The notes under the pieces were generated by a model. It did not search any database. It was not told the origin of the DNA and worked only from the letters and a program-made list of their open reading frames with translations. The position numbers were made by a program, and so were the translations under genes. From assembly GCA_019054805.1 (NCBI GenBank), contig JAHQIY010000002.1, positions 5,022,001 through 5,086,000 on the forward strand: a stretch of 64,000 bases of DNA. Direction: 5' to 3'. Source of the DNA: Brachionus manjavacas (lineage: Eukaryota; Rotifera; Eurotatoria; Ploima; Brachionidae). The stretch's first letter is position 1. Every line of letters starts with the position of its first letter. Below, piece by piece: positions 35,496-45,670 of this stretch.

Positions 35496-37055
35496 TTTTA
35501 AAGTTCGCTTTCGAGTTTTTTGAATAGTTAGACTCTGCTGGTTCCTTTGTGTTCAATATTTATACATATGGTATTTCTTAATTACGCATCCTATTAGGTT
35601 TATATTTTTCTTGATACAAAATATTTAATTTTGTTGATGGGTATTCAACCATGAAATGACTTATCTAATTATTTTTTTAATGACGTTAAGTTATTCTTTT
35701 TTAAATTTTTATCTCTGACGTAAATTATTTTAATGACTAATAACAAAAGTATCAATGGACCTGATTTAAAATTGACTTGTAAATATAGAAATTATAAGAT
35801 CCTTCAAAGGTGTTCAAATTTAAAAATTAAAAAAAAATTTAACCTTTCTCTGATGAATGATTCGGTTTTGAGATAATTTATTTTTAAATGAAAACAACCA
35901 ATTAATTAAAAAATTAAATCTTAAAAAGCATTTTTCAAAAAATGATTCATCGTTCTCTAGTACTCGGAAAAAGATGGTCAATTATTTATAATTTAAGTAA
36001 TCTGCTTTGAAGTTTTTTTGAAAAATTAAAACGGATTTATTTTTCATTTATTCAGAATTTTTTTTTGATGCTAAAAATTGTTTACTTCGTAAAATAAAAT
36101 AGTAACTAAATTTTCTAGAAATTTTAAAGAGTTTTAAAATTAATTTATTCTTTTAGCCTTTAATAAAAAAAACATTTTATTTATGGCTTCTGAACAAAAA
36201 TATTTTAAAAGTAAAAAGTTTTAGTAAAATTAAGCATCCAAATTTTTAGTTGTATACGACAAACAAAATTTTTATATATATATATGCAATAAAATGCAAT
36301 AAATATAAAATATTAAAATTTTTTTTTTAAAAAATGCAATATGTGTTTATTTGATCATTGGAATTTATCATTTTTTACGTAAATTTAGGTAAACCTTCAA
36401 TATTTGTTAATTTTTAACAAATTTTTTTTTAGATTAAAATTTTAATTATAAATTGTAAGTAAAAATAAATGAATCATTATAATTCAATCTTGTTGATCGA
36501 TCTTAAGTGTGATTATCGAATTTATGTTTCAAAATTTGACCCATTGCTTAAATTCGAAGATTTTTGATAACAAATCGAGATTTCTGATGCATTATCAGAG
36601 ACAAAAGTTGTTTTGGGTAAGATTTTTTTTTCGAATTTCTTAGCTGTCAACAGTAGTTAATTACAGCCTTGCGGAGTTCGATATAAAAAAAGCAATGTAA
36701 AATGTAAAAATCAAAACACATAATATTAATGTATACTATATAAAAAGATGAACTTCCTTGATAAAATGTATTAAATGTACTGTATAAAAAAATTATTTAC
36801 TAGACAATAAATTTAAAACCTAGATAAAATTATTAACTAATGGAATTAATGGATACATTCATAGAGAAAAAAATTAAAATGCTAGATAATTTTATTAATT
36901 TTCTAGATAAAATTGAATAGTTACTCAATATTTTATTTGATTAAATAATTAATTTCTCGATCAAATAAAGGTAATACTTTACTAATTACTTTATTTCAAA
37001 AAATTACTTTACTAGAAGAATTGAAAAATGATGTATCCAGTCACCGACTCTTCGA
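35496..37055. other. AT-rich intergenic DNA, no gene seen
   Basis: No coding or RNA feature is recognised. There are several A/T microsatellite-like runs, including a TA repeat near 36272-36284. Confidence 0.6.
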
Positions 37056-37059
37056 ATAC

Positions 37060-37345
37060 GACTAGTTCCCAGAACACCGAACCTAGCAGTGAACTGATTT
37101 AAACAAATTTATGAAACATACGAAGTGGCGCCACAACAAACTCGCCCTTTATCTCCTTCTGGATTAAATAAAATAGCAATCGTTTAACAGATTGTCAGGA
37201 AAAATCAAAATCAATTGGCCAGAAACGACAACACGGTAGACCTAAAGTTACGGCAAATGGCTTCGAAAGACAGCCCGGTGAAGCTGTAAGTGACTTTAGC
37301 GATGAAGATACGTATGAAGACCATCTAGAATATATAAGCATACAA
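37060..37345 (+). pseudogene. coding-like relic of unknown origin
   Basis: The block is much less A/T-biased than its surroundings. In one frame it reads QKRQHGRPKVTANGFERQ and then GEAVSDFSDEDTYEDHLEYI. HGRPK resembles an AT-hook core. Other parts of the block are open only in different frames, so it is either a decayed ORF or a domain scrap. No family is identified. Confidence 0.3.
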
Positions 37346-37419
37346 ATATAAAAATATTGTCAATTAAAAGTGGGGTCTTAATTATTATATAAATCAATAT
37401 ATATATAATATATATATAA

Positions 37420-37990
37420 AACCTATATAAATCTTTAATCGGATCTATAATTGATTACTCTTTTCTGTGTCTAAATTCATTTTCGGAGACAAAAATTAAA
37501 AAAATTAAAAAGTCTTACACTTAGCAGTTCGTTTTATACTTAAACTAAAATTTGATACTCCTTCCAATATTTTGCATCATGAGGCCATTAATAAACTTAA
37601 ATTCTTAACTGTCTCGAATCGACTTTTTGAACTGAGCGAAAAATATGAAGCGGGAGGACTGCGTCATTCTGTTCCATTGGTTATCAAGCTGGTTGATGAA
37701 TATAAAGCGGGTTTTGAATCAAGGTATGTTGAATCAACTCCATTGTGTAATTGCTATCTTACTATTTCTTATTTCTTTCACTGTTCAAAACTAAAATACT
37801 TTTCACATGTAACCTCTTACAATTTATCAATTTTTAATTGTCTTTTTATTATATTTTAACTTATTTTTATTTTTCTTATATTTTTTCTTTACATTTTTAT
37901 TTTATTTTGTATCTATTTTTAATTTTTTTTATTTTTTAATCTGAAAGATATTTAGCTCGGCACAGATAAAACAAATAAATAATAAATAAA
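37420..37990 (+). mobile_element. LINE-A copy, 5'-truncated
   Basis: The translation gives KSLIGSIIDYSFLCLNSFSE, then after a break AVRFILKLKFDT..NKLKFLTVSNRLFELSEKYE and the PLCNCYL terminus. These match the 38090-39755 copy residue by residue with modest divergence. The tail (CTGAAAGATATTTAGCTCGG, ACAGATAAAACAAATAAATA) ends near 37990. Frame breaks show that it is inactive. Confidence 0.8.
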
Positions 37991-38089
37991 CATTACAAAA
38001 GAAATCATTTATAAAAACGAAGAGGAAGAAGAAATAAACCACGTTATTTTACGTAATAGACCAAAAAAAAATAGTCAACGATGTTCAAA

Positions 38090-39755
38090 CCTCTAAATCA
38101 AAAAAAAAAAAAGCTGCTTAAAACAATAATCAAATTAATGCTGAACATGTTTTTTTTCCTGACAAAATTCATAATCTAATGTTAAAAAACTAACCTAGAA
38201 ATTCATTAATAGAAATCACAGAACTTTTTAATTTAACTCTTAGAGAAGGTAGAGTCCCTAAAGCATGGAAAACATCGAACATTACTATGATTCAAAAAAA
38301 AGCCTCTTCTTTACAAGATCCTTTAAATTATAGATCAATTAGTATTACGAGTTGTTTGGGAAAGCTCCTGGAACGCATAGTATTTTCAAGATAATACAAT
38401 TATTTGGAACAAAATTCACTCCTTATCCAGGAGCAATCTGGATTTAGGAAACACCGGCGAACATCAGATAATCTTTTCTTTTTAATTCAAAAAATTTTGG
38501 AATCATTTTAAAAAAAAAAAGTGTTTGTGGCCTTTTTTTGATATTTCTAAAGCCTTTGATAGGGTTTGGCATGAAGGTCTACTTTTTAAATTGATTAAAA
38601 TGAATCCACCTTATTACTTGACTAACTGGATTAGATACTTTTTAGAAAGTAGGACATTTAAGGTAAATGTGAATGATCCTCTGAGCGAAGAATATAAAAT
38701 AACTGCAGGTGTTCTTCAAGGCTCAGTAATTAGTCCTCTTTTTTTTAGTATATATATTAATGACATCCCAAAAAGAAACAAAACAAATAATGAATACTCT
38801 CTGCTTTTCGCAGATGATCTATTTGCATTCTTCATTTATAACAAAAAAGGGAACCTTGAAAATAAGATTGATAAATACACCAACGAACTAGAACAATGGC
38901 TTATTAAATGGAAAATGAAGATATCAGTTGAAAAGTCGTGTTCATTAGTCTTCTCTAGGTACAAAAAAGAGAGTGATAATCCAAACTTAAAAATTTATGG
39001 AAACAGAATAATGAACGAAAAAGAAATCAAGTTTCTTGTTATAAAATTTGATTCTAAGTTAAGCTATAATATACTAGTAGACGAAATTGAAGAACGCTGC
39101 AACAAAAGGCTAAATATTATTAAGATATTATCGAACAAAAAATGGGGGTCTCAATCAAAACACACTAGGAAATTTATATAAAATCTTTAGTCGGGTCGAT
39201 TTTAGACTATTCTTTTCCTTGCTTGGATTCATTTTCAGTAAATAATATCAAAAAACTACAAGCAATTCAGAATACAGCAGTAAAATCTATCCTTTAGTTA
39301 AAATATGATTCTTCCTCCAATATCGTGCAAAATGATGCTTTTAATAAACTTAAATTACTAACAGTCTCGAATGGTCTTTTTGAGTTGAGTGAAAAATATG
39401 CTGGGACAGGACTGAGTCATTCTATTCCATTGGTTGAAAGACTGGTGGAGGAATACAAAGAAGGTTTCGAATCAAGATATATTGAATACCCAACTCCATT
39501 GTGTAATTGCTACCTTACTCTTCTTCTTTTTTTCCTGAAACTTGAACTTTTTAAACAAATGCCACATGTAACAATCTTTTCCAATTTATGTCTTTTCAAC
39601 TTTCATTTTTTTAGCTTATATACACTATTTTGATTCTTTTTTTTATCTAATTTTATTAACTTTAATTTTATTTTTATTTTGTTTTTTTTTTTATTTTTGA
39701 CTTATTCTGAAGGAGCTTTAGCTCGGTAAAGAAAAAAAAAAAAAAATAAATATTT
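38090..39755 (+). mobile_element. LINE-A copy with reverse transcriptase domain, inactive
   Basis: This is the longest LINE-A copy. From about 38150 the frames give reverse-transcriptase blocks in order: REGRVPKAWKTSNI, PLNYRSISITSCLGKLLERI, QSGFRKHRRTSDNL, FDISKAFDRVWHEGL, GVLQGSVISPLFFSIYINDI and the catalytic FADD (about 38810). The thumb region and C-terminus PLCNCYL follow, then the tail with GAGCTTTAGCTCGG and poly(A). In-frame stops near 38195, 38393, 38508, 39181 and 39298 make it non-functional. The 5' part (endonuclease, ORF1) is missing. The block order fits the Jockey/I-like group of non-LTR elements; the clade is not resolved. Its last 360 bases lie inside the left arm of the large inverted repeat. 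Confidence 0.88.
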
Positions 39756-40719
39756 TGATTAATCGAAAAAGGATTACAAGTGTAATCATCAAATTGCATT
39801 TTGTGCAAGGCAAAAACAATGTGCATTTGACATTGTTGCTATGGATTTACCAATTCAACCGAATCGTAAACGTGGTGCCCCAGAAAAAAATATACCAGCT
39901 GTAATAATACAACCATCAGATACAGTTGGCGGTGGTGGAGATCCAAAATGCATCTCTTATGATGATGATGATATAACCGAAGTTGTGCCTAATAATCAAG
40001 AAAAATAAAGAACATTCAATCAAGAATCTACTCAAAATAATGAATCTAAAACATGTGAAAAATGTGGCTTAATTATGAATAAAAAGGATATTTTTATTGT
40101 AATAATTGTTAATTTTTTATTTTTAGAGGTGAGTATTAACTATTTGCGGTTTTATAATGAAATTGCTTTCTTTTTTTATAAATTGATGTAGTTTTTTTTA
40201 TTTTGCTACTTTTTTAATAAAAAAAATAGTCTTTTATTAAATTTGGGAAATTTTTTTTTTAATTTGAGGTAAATTTTAATAAATTTGAAGTACTAAAAAA
40301 CTTTATTTTGATCATCTTTTGAAAAAAAATTCATTATTCTGTTTTTATATTTTAAAAACAATACATTTTTTTTAAATTTTTTTTTATCTAACAAAGTTAA
40401 TCCCATGCCATTATCAAAATATCATTCTAATATTCTTAATCCATATCAAAAATCACAAGAAAAAATATAAGTTCAAATATTAGAAATTGTTAGTAAAAAG
40501 AGATAAAGGACAAAAAGCTTTTTTTAGAAAATAAGATAAATTTTAGAATTTTTCTAAACTTATAAGCAATATACGACGAGAGAAGGGAAACTAGTATGCC
40601 ACACCTGCAGGATGGAAAACTTACGGGAATTGGTGAAATTAAGAATGTCCTAGATAAGAGAAACAGGATAAATAGAATTAAGTTCAAATGGGTCGTAGTG
40701 CAACTTGCAGTGATAGATG
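39394..40719 (+). repeat. left arm of a 1.33-kb inverted repeat
   Basis: The reverse complement of this arm is found almost unchanged at 42292-43618. Both ends are sharp: AAATATGCTGGGACAGG outside and AACTTGCAGTGATAGATG inside. The arm comprises the LINE-A 3' end (to 39755), a transposase-like C-terminal fragment (39763-40008), about 580 bases of A/T-rich DNA and a short less A/T-rich piece from 40590. The LINE-A continues to the left of the arm, so this side looks like the original and the right arm like the copy. Confidence 0.93.
39763..40008 (+). pseudogene. SWIM-finger, MULE-transposase-like C-terminal fragment
   Basis: The frame, open from a TAA just upstream, encodes DYKCNHQIAFCARQKQC, then AFDIVAMDLPIQPNRKRG, and ends in an acidic stretch (SYDDDDITEVV). 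The spacing of Cys/His with IA, followed by a PI..KRKRG.P.K..PA..Q motif, is what I know from the SWIM zinc finger and basic tail of Mutator-like transposases and related domesticated proteins. Beyond the stop the same frame continues with KTCEKCGLIMNKK and a one-base break before GYFYCNNC. The catalytic domain is absent. Confidence 0.5.
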
Positions 40720-42291
40720 CCATGAAGCGCCAGGACGAGTCGGTCAACGAGTACGCCATGAGGTTACGACGAATGGCGGCGCACTGCGAGTTTGGAGCGG
40801 CACTGGAGACCAAGATTGTGAGCCAGTTCGTTGTGGGCGTCGGCATCGATGAGTTCCAGCGAGAGTGCTGCCGCACCAACGATCTCGATTTGAAGATAGC
40901 ACTGGAGAAGGCGCGCGGCTCCGAGCGGGCTGCTCAAGCCAACCGCGGCGGAGATGAGCAGCAGATCAATCAACTACACCGAGCGCAGACCGATGAGCAG
41001 CGGGCGTAGTAGTAGCAACAACAGGCCGAGCTGGTCGACACCAAGTCATGGTTCGTCGAGGCAGGACTGTGGATACTGTGGCAGGCGAAGCCACAAGGAG
41101 AAGTCAGAGTGTCCCGCGTTGAACACGGAATGCAGGAAATGCGGCATCAGGGGTCACTTCGCGAAGGTATGCAGGGGCACAAGCGGAAGCAAGGATGAGA
41201 TGAGAGGCGGTCAGCAACGAGCAAGCATGCAGCAGTTCCGAGCGAGGAGCAGTGGAGGCATAAGCCAGATCAGACAGCTGACCATAGAGTACAAGTATGA
41301 GGTCAACAAGCAGGAGTACGACGAGTTTATACGTTACAAGGCCAGTTGCGATTGGGAGGTCGGCACGATTGGCAATCGAAATCGCTACAACGATGGACCG
41401 AGAGCGAGTGTGCAGATGGGCGGCACAGCTGTGGATTTTCTGATTGACACAGGAGCGCCGATCAATGTCATCGACCAGTTGACATACGAGGCGATGTCCA
41501 ACAAGCCTAAGCTTGAGCGCTGCAACAGCAGGCTCTATGGATACCGAGCAGAGGAGCCCTTGCCGATACTGGGCCAGTTTATGTGCCGGGTCAGGCGTGG
41601 TCGAACGGAGGTGGCAGCTGGATTTGTGATGATCAAGGGTGGCGCAGATTGTTTGCTGAGCTATCGCACGGCAGTGGATCTAAACACCATTAAGCTCATG
41701 GACGAGGCGCGCGAGGTGCGCGCGATCAGCGAGGAAAAGGTCCGACCGGATCAGAGACGACGACATCTTGGTGTTTGGAGCATCGGAAGAGGAGCATCAC
41801 GAGAACCTCATGCGTGTGTTGGAGACATTGGAGCAAGCTGGCGTCACTCTCAATGTGGACAAGTGCGAGTTGTACAAGAAGGAGCTCACGTTCTTCGGAC
41901 TACGACTATCCGAAGAAGGCATAGCACCAACTCTGGATCGAGTCGAGGCGTTGAGGAACGCGAAGCGGCCGGCAGACGCCAGCCAGTGCAGGAGCTTTCT
42001 GGGAATGGTGCAGTACAGCGGCCGATTCATCCAGGATTTGGCAACGCTAGAAGAGCCGTTGTGGGCTGCAATCAAGGCAGAGCGATGGAGCTTGGGCGAG
42101 CGAGAACAACAAGCCTTCGAGCAAGTAAAAGCCTCCATTTCAGATAAATGTTTCTCGTATTTTAAAAAAGACTGGCAGACCAGATTGGTGGTGGACGCGA
42201 GTCCAGAAGGGGTCGGCGGAGTGCTCACTCAAGTTAACCCAAACGATGAGAACGACAGGCGCGTGGTTTGTTGTGCCTCACGGTGGGGAGA
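40720..42291 (+). mobile_element. Gypsy LTR-retrotransposon fragment, GC-rich, internally deleted
   Basis: This forms the spacer of the inverted repeat and is strikingly richer in G and C than everything around it. In order it encodes a gag end (ESVNEYAMRLRRMAAHCEFG, near 40738); two CCHC zinc knuckles (CGYCGRRSHKEKSEC and CRKCGIRGHFAKVC, 41071-41175); an aspartic protease (FLIDTGAPINVID, 41437); the last part of reverse transcriptase (DDDILVFGASEEEHHENL, 41758); and the start of RNase H (VVDASPEGVGGVLTQ, 42190). Most of reverse transcriptase between protease and the DDD motif is missing, with a frame change at about 41750. Gag and protease lie in different frames overlapping at 40954-41009. 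LTRs, most of RNase H and integrase are absent. Confidence 0.9.
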
Positions 42292-43618
42292 CATCTATCA
42301 CTGCAAGTTGCACTACGACCCATTTGAACTTAATTCTATTTATCCTGTTTCTCTTATCTAGGACATTCTTAATTTCACCAATTCCCGTAAGTTTTCCATC
42401 CTGCAGGTGTGGCATACTAGTTTCCCTTCTCTCGTCGTATATTGCTTATAAGTTTAGAAAAATTCTAAAATTTATCTTATTTTCTAAAAAAGCTTTTTGT
42501 CCTTTATCTCTTTTTACTAACAATTTCTAATATTTGAACTTATATTTTTTCTTGTGATTTTTGATATGGATTAAGAATATTAGAATGATATTTTGATAAT
42601 GGCATGGGATTAACTTTGTTAGATAAAAAAAAATTTAAAAAAAATGTATTGTTTTTAAAATATAAAAACAGAATAATGAATTTTTTTTCAAAAGATGATC
42701 AAAATAAAGTTTTTTAGTACTTCAAATTTATTAAAATTTACCTCAAATTAAAAAAAAAATTTCCCAAATTTAATAAAAGACTATTTTTTTTATTAAAAAA
42801 GTAGCAAAATAAAAAAAAACTACATCAATTTATAAAAAAAGAAAGCAATTTCATTATAAAACCGCAAATAGTTAATACTCACCTCTAAAAATAAAAAAAA
42901 TTAACAATTATTACAATAAAAATATCCTTTTTATTCATAATTAAGCCACATTTTTCACATGTTTTAGATTCATTATTTTGAGTAGATTCTTGATTGAATG
43001 TTCTTTATTTTTCTTGATTATTAGGCACAACTTCGGTTATATCATCATCATCATAAGAGATGCATTTTGGATCTCCACCACCGCCAACTGTATCTGATGG
43101 TTGTATTATTACAGCTGGTATATTTTTTCTGGGGCACCACGTTTACGATTCGGTTGAATTGGTAAATCCATAGCAACAATGTCAAATGCACATTGTTTTT
43201 GCCTTGCACAAAATGCAATTTGATGATTACACTTGTAATCCTTTTTCGATTAATCAAAATATTTATTTTTTTTTTTTTTTCTTTACCGAGCTAAAGCTCC
43301 TTCAGAATAAGTCAAAAATAAAAAAAAAAACAAAATAAAAATAAAATTAAAGTTAATAAAATTAGATAAAAAAAAGAATCAAAATAGTGTATATAAGCTA
43401 AAAAAATGAAAGTTGAAAAGACATAAATTGGAAAAGATTGTTACATGTGGCATTTGTTTAAAAAGTTCAAGTTTCAGGAAAAAAAGAAGAAGAGTAAGGT
43501 AGCAATTACACAATGGAGTTGGGTATTCAATATATCTTGATTCGAAACCTTCTTTGTATTCCTCCACCAGTCTTTCAACCAATGGAATAGAATGACTCAG
43601 TCCTGTCCCAGCATATTT
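42292..43618 (-). repeat. right arm of the 1.33-kb inverted repeat
   Basis: This is the inverted copy of 39394-40719, differing by about one base in length and, where I compared segments, essentially identical. It carries the LINE-A 3' end in minus orientation (43260-43618) and the transposase-like fragment in minus orientation at 43005-43250. Outside 43618 the sequence is unrelated to the left flank. Confidence 0.93.
43005..43250 (-). pseudogene. mirror copy of the SWIM-finger transposase-like fragment
   Basis: This is the same 82-codon open frame as at 39763-40008, inverted, with the same stop and acidic end. It exists only as part of the duplicated arm. Confidence 0.5.
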
Positions 43619-43619
43619 C

Positions 43620-43829
43620 AAGCTTCAAATTCCCAATACCCTCGGACACTCCGAGTTAAAGCAGCTAGTATTAGATTATACTCAACAAATTCAAGATACG
43701 AATATTAACCCAATCAATGATCCTGTAGATGCTATATATGTGTTTTGTAACCTCACACTTGAAGAAACGAATCTATTTTACGTTCGCTTCAAGCAAGCGG
43801 CTACAAGCCGCTTGCTATTTTTATATTTA
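43620..43829 (+). other. unidentified 69-codon open frame at the outer edge of the right arm
   Basis: Directly after the arm ends, one plus frame stays open to TAG at 43827. It reads LQIPNTLGHSELKQLVLDY, then INDPVDAIYVFCNLTLEETN, and its composition is that of real protein. There is no ATG; it begins at the repeat junction, so it is probably the broken end of a longer ORF. The last 12 codons coincide with the hairpin at 43792-43816. No family is recognised. Confidence 0.35.
43792..43816 (+). repeat. 10-bp perfect hairpin
   Basis: AGCAAGCGGC, loop TACAA, GCCGCTTGCT. The motif CGCTTGCTxTAGCTATTT at the LINE-D tail near 56570 is similar, so this may be the 3' hairpin of a related retroelement. 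Confidence 0.6.
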
Positions 43830-44364
43830 TAGACTTTTATGACTAAACATAATTAAGTTTTAAAAAAAAGGATGAATTAATTTTATATTTTTTAAAATAC
43901 TCAAAAATATCTCAAATTTAATTACCTGAGATTTTAATTTTTCCTTAAATTTATAAAATATAACAAAAAATTACAATTTAAAAAATTGGAATAAAAACAA
44001 ATTTTAAAATTTTTAGAATTCAGTATTAAATTTCTGTTTAACTAAATTTTGGTAATAGTCAAAAGCAATTCTTTTTTTGTTACTAAAAGAAAAAATATTT
44101 TTTTCAATGACTAAAAAAATTTGATTGATCAAAATAATATATTTATTTAAAAATTAAAAAACTTTTTATTTAATTTAGCCTTTATTAATTTACATTCTTA
44201 ATTATGACACTTTTTATTTGATACGTAAACTAATTGGAATAATAAGCTTGTATTAGAGATTTTGAAAGCTTCTCAAAAGTCAAATTTCTTTCCAGCGGGA
44301 TATTATTAGAATAATAATAATTAAATAAAAATCATTAAAAAAATTTCCAAAATTGTCATTTTTT
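43830..44364. other. AT-rich intergenic DNA
   Basis: No feature is seen. It includes the 3' UTR of the DM9-lectin gene, which reads leftwards. Confidence 0.6.
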
Positions 44365-45552
44365 TTAATCACTATCGTTTGAATAATCCGAACTGGAATC
44401 GCTGGTCGAGTCAATTTCACTAGTGTCGTACACGGTTAGTTCATCACTTTCATCACTACTTGATTCTTCATTGAACTGTTCATTCGGTGCATAAAAATAA
44501 CTAAAATCATATTTTGGCACTGTTGGATTAACATAACTGCTCAAGTCATATCGAAACTCTATCACTATTTTTTGCTCTTCGTTACTGGAAATTAAATTCA
44601 ATAAGCCTTTATTACACAATTTTAATTTTGAATTTTGTTCGTAGGTGACAATAGTTTTCGAAAAGCTTGCCAAAAAATTTATCGATCTTTGATCTTCAAA
44701 ACAAACTACCAATTTTAAATCACAAAACCACAGACATTCCACTTTATCGTACAAATAAATAAAATCATTTTTCTCATTGAAATAAAATTTCAATCTACCA
44801 AAACTATCTAAAATTAATCTATACTTTCCATTAATTGATTGAATACCTTGATTTTTATTCAAACATTCACCAGGCTTAAGATAACATTTTAGCCTAATAA
44901 AACCATGTAATTTTGAATTTTCGATTATATTTTTTAGCTTGATTAAATCTAAATTATTTAAATTAAAAATTGATCTTAATTTATTTCGGCATAAAATTTT
45001 AAGACTCTGAGGCGATGGTTTTAGACACAATACTTGAAATTTTGAATCTAAAATTTTAATCTCTTGTTTCACGGAAGTAATTAATTTAAAATTATGTGTG
45101 CTTAATTTCCCAATTAGATTTACATTTTTGCCAATTGTTCGGCCCACATAAAGAACACTTTCGTTCACTGTGTCATATCCAACTCTTAATGCATTGTCCG
45201 GAAGCTTTGATTCAAAATTGGACCATTTGAAACAATTTGAATTTGGAAAATTCAACAAAGCAAAAGAATCAAGTTGATAAACTTTATTTAAATGGCAAAT
45301 GTCCAATTTATGTACTGACTTTTTAGCTTGGCCTATTTGGTCAGTGATGCGGTTTGATGAACTTAATTTGGAGCGAGTCTTACCAATTAGAAGCAATTCG
45401 CCGTGCTGGCTAAGGCCATGTGGAAACTTTTCTGATAAATTGTTTTTGCTCAGATTATTTAGACAAGTCTCTCTAGTCCAAATGCAAGGCTCATAGCTTA
45501 AACTTGGACTTGAATTGTAACAGCACGATTCGATGATTTCTAAAAGGCTCAT
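44365..45552 (-). CDS. DM9-domain protein with a bulb-lectin-like region and acidic tail
   Basis: A single intact exon of 395 residues. Residues about 25-95 and 110-180 look like two DM9 repeats. The second is clear: KLPDNALRVGYDTVNESVLY, VGR, a GKLSTHNFKL element and IKILDSKFQVL. The first is diverged: FPHGLSQHGELLLIGKTR, then DQIGQAKKSVHKLDIC. DM9 proteins in molluscs and arthropods act as cytosolic mannose-binding recognition lectins or stress proteins. Residues about 218-330 (LKPGECLNKNQGIQSINGKY, RLILDSFGRLKFYF, LW) follow the LxxGxxLxxNQxIxSxNGxYxLxLxxxGxL pattern of bulb-type mannose-binding lectins. The last 45 residues are almost only Ser/Asp/Glu. No signal peptide. The start is the ATG at 45552; upstream in-frame codons lack an ATG. 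DM9 is likely; the second lectin is tentative. Confidence 0.68.
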   Translation of the reverse strand: MSLLEIIESCCYNSSPSLSYEPCIWTRETCLNNLSKNNLSEKFPHGLSQHGELLLIGKTRSKLSSSNRITDQIGQAKKSVHKLDICHLNKVYQLDSFALLNFPNSNCFKWSNFESKLPDNALRVGYDTVNESVLYVGRTIGKNVNLIGKLSTHNFKLITSVKQEIKILDSKFQVLCLKPSPQSLKILCRNKLRSIFNLNNLDLIKLKNIIENSKLHGFIRLKCYLKPGECLNKNQGIQSINGKYRLILDSFGRLKFYFNEKNDFIYLYDKVECLWFCDLKLVVCFEDQRSINFLASFSKTIVTYEQNSKLKLCNKGLLNLISSNEEQKIVIEFRYDLSSYVNPTVPKYDFSYFYAPNEQFNEESSSDESDELTVYDTSEIDSTSDSSSDYSNDSD

Positions 45553-45670
45553 TTTAAATTTTTTTAAATTATAAATTTCAAATTCGGAATAATATCCTTT
45601 ATTTCCATGGCAACACAATATGTTTTAAATAATTTAAAAATTTAAGTTATTCTTTATTGAAACAAAAAAT
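45553..45670. promoter_or_regulatory. 118-base divergent promoter region
   Basis: Only 118 bases separate the start codons of the DM9-lectin gene (-) and the RIIAD1-like gene (+), so both leaders and core promoters must overlap or share this stretch. I see no canonical TATA or CCAAT element that stands out from the A/T background. Confidence 0.6.

Noticed and set aside
40490..40879. Minus-strand frame in the left arm and its plus-strand twin at 42246-42530
   Set aside because: The same non-coding arm sequence seen twice because of the inverted repeat.
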